From: Sphaerisporangium rufum
Lineage (GTDB): Bacteria; Actinomycetota; Actinomycetes; Streptosporangiales; Streptosporangiaceae
Reading direction: 5' to 3'
NCBI RefSeq assembly: GCF_016863395.1
Contig: NZ_BOOU01000107.1
Location: 1-35,569, forward strand
DNA length: 35,569 nucleotides
Part shown: piece by piece, positions 35,542 to 35,569 of the stretch
How positions within the stretch are numbered: the stretch's first letter is position 1
Layout: the number at the start of each line of letters is the position of its first letter
Program-made: the position numbers and the translations under genes
The notes under the pieces: model-generated
What the model saw: only the letters and a program-made list of their open reading frames with translations
The model's database searches: none
What the model was told of the DNA's origin: nothing

Positions 35542-35569
35542 TCAACCGGCGGGCGGGCCGCCGGTCAGG
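35542..35569 (-). CDS. Possible 3' end of a minus-strand gene cut by the window edge
   Basis: Only eight residues (LTGGPPAG) and a TGA are visible. The support is the strong hairpin placed right after the stop, as at other genes here. No function can be assigned. Confidence 0.3.

Larger units (their letters stand above)
35118..35569. other. Promoter region of the GH-A gene and window edge
   Basis: This 452-bp stretch holds a leader hairpin (35151-35177), promoter and operator F (35293-35339), operator G (35462-35475), a terminator (35493-35528) and possibly the end of another gene. Nothing else was recognised. Confidence 0.6.

Overview
This window is chromosomal DNA from a very GC-rich actinomycete, most likely a member of the Streptosporangiaceae or a related soil family. 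The evidence is the extreme third-position GC, frequent GTG starts, 1-4 bp gene overlaps, and many Sec-secreted enzymes carrying ricin-type (CBM13) lectin modules behind Ser/Pro or Thr/Pro linkers. No rRNA, tRNA, CRISPR array, transposase or phage gene was seen. The content is accessory: carbohydrate capture, import and regulation, wrapped around a specialised metabolite-type operon.

Layout. (1) 2-2020: 3' part of a secreted beta-helix protein with a ricin module. (2) 2168-7616: a CUT2 (ribose-type) ABC importer operon (ATPase, two permeases, lipoprotein) ending in a TIM-barrel epimerase. It is followed by 7725-11279, a secreted fusion of ThuA, sugar dehydrogenase, PKD, CBM6 and ricin domains. 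(3) 11642-13186 (minus): a secreted GH54 arabinofuranosidase with an N-terminal ricin module. (4) 13668-21480 (minus): a seven-gene ebo-type operon (inositol-phosphate-synthase-like cyclase, UbiA prenyltransferase, TIM-barrel isomerase, EboA, TatD hydrolase, EboE, phosphatase EboF) followed by a FadR-type GntR regulator. (5) 22136-26890: a second secreted sugar dehydrogenase and a secreted ThuA-DUF1080 protein, both with ricin modules. (6) 27060-33103: a LacI regulator, divergent from a CUT1 ABC importer operon without its own ATPase, ending in a cytoplasmic GH63-like glycosidase. (7) 33309-35117 (minus): a secreted clan GH-A glycosidase with a ricin module.

Three threads tie the genes together. 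First, a LacI-type palindrome, consensus TCGAAYCGRTTCGA, recurs in promoter regions at both ABC operons, the arabinofuranosidase and the GH-A enzyme. At two promoters it lies over the predicted transcription start. This suggests one local regulon run by the LacI protein at 27060-28082. Second, ThuA domains, dehydrogenase domains, a DUF1080 (3-keto-disaccharide hydrolase) domain and a TIM-barrel epimerase together suggest an extracellular oxidise-then-cleave route for glycosides through 3-keto-sugars. Third, the ebo-type operon opens with an inositol-phosphate-synthase-like enzyme in place of the 3-dehydroquinate-synthase-like cyclase of classical ebo clusters. This suggests a prenylated or exported cyclitol product. 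Promoters, operators and terminators were called by eye from sequence; no searches were run.
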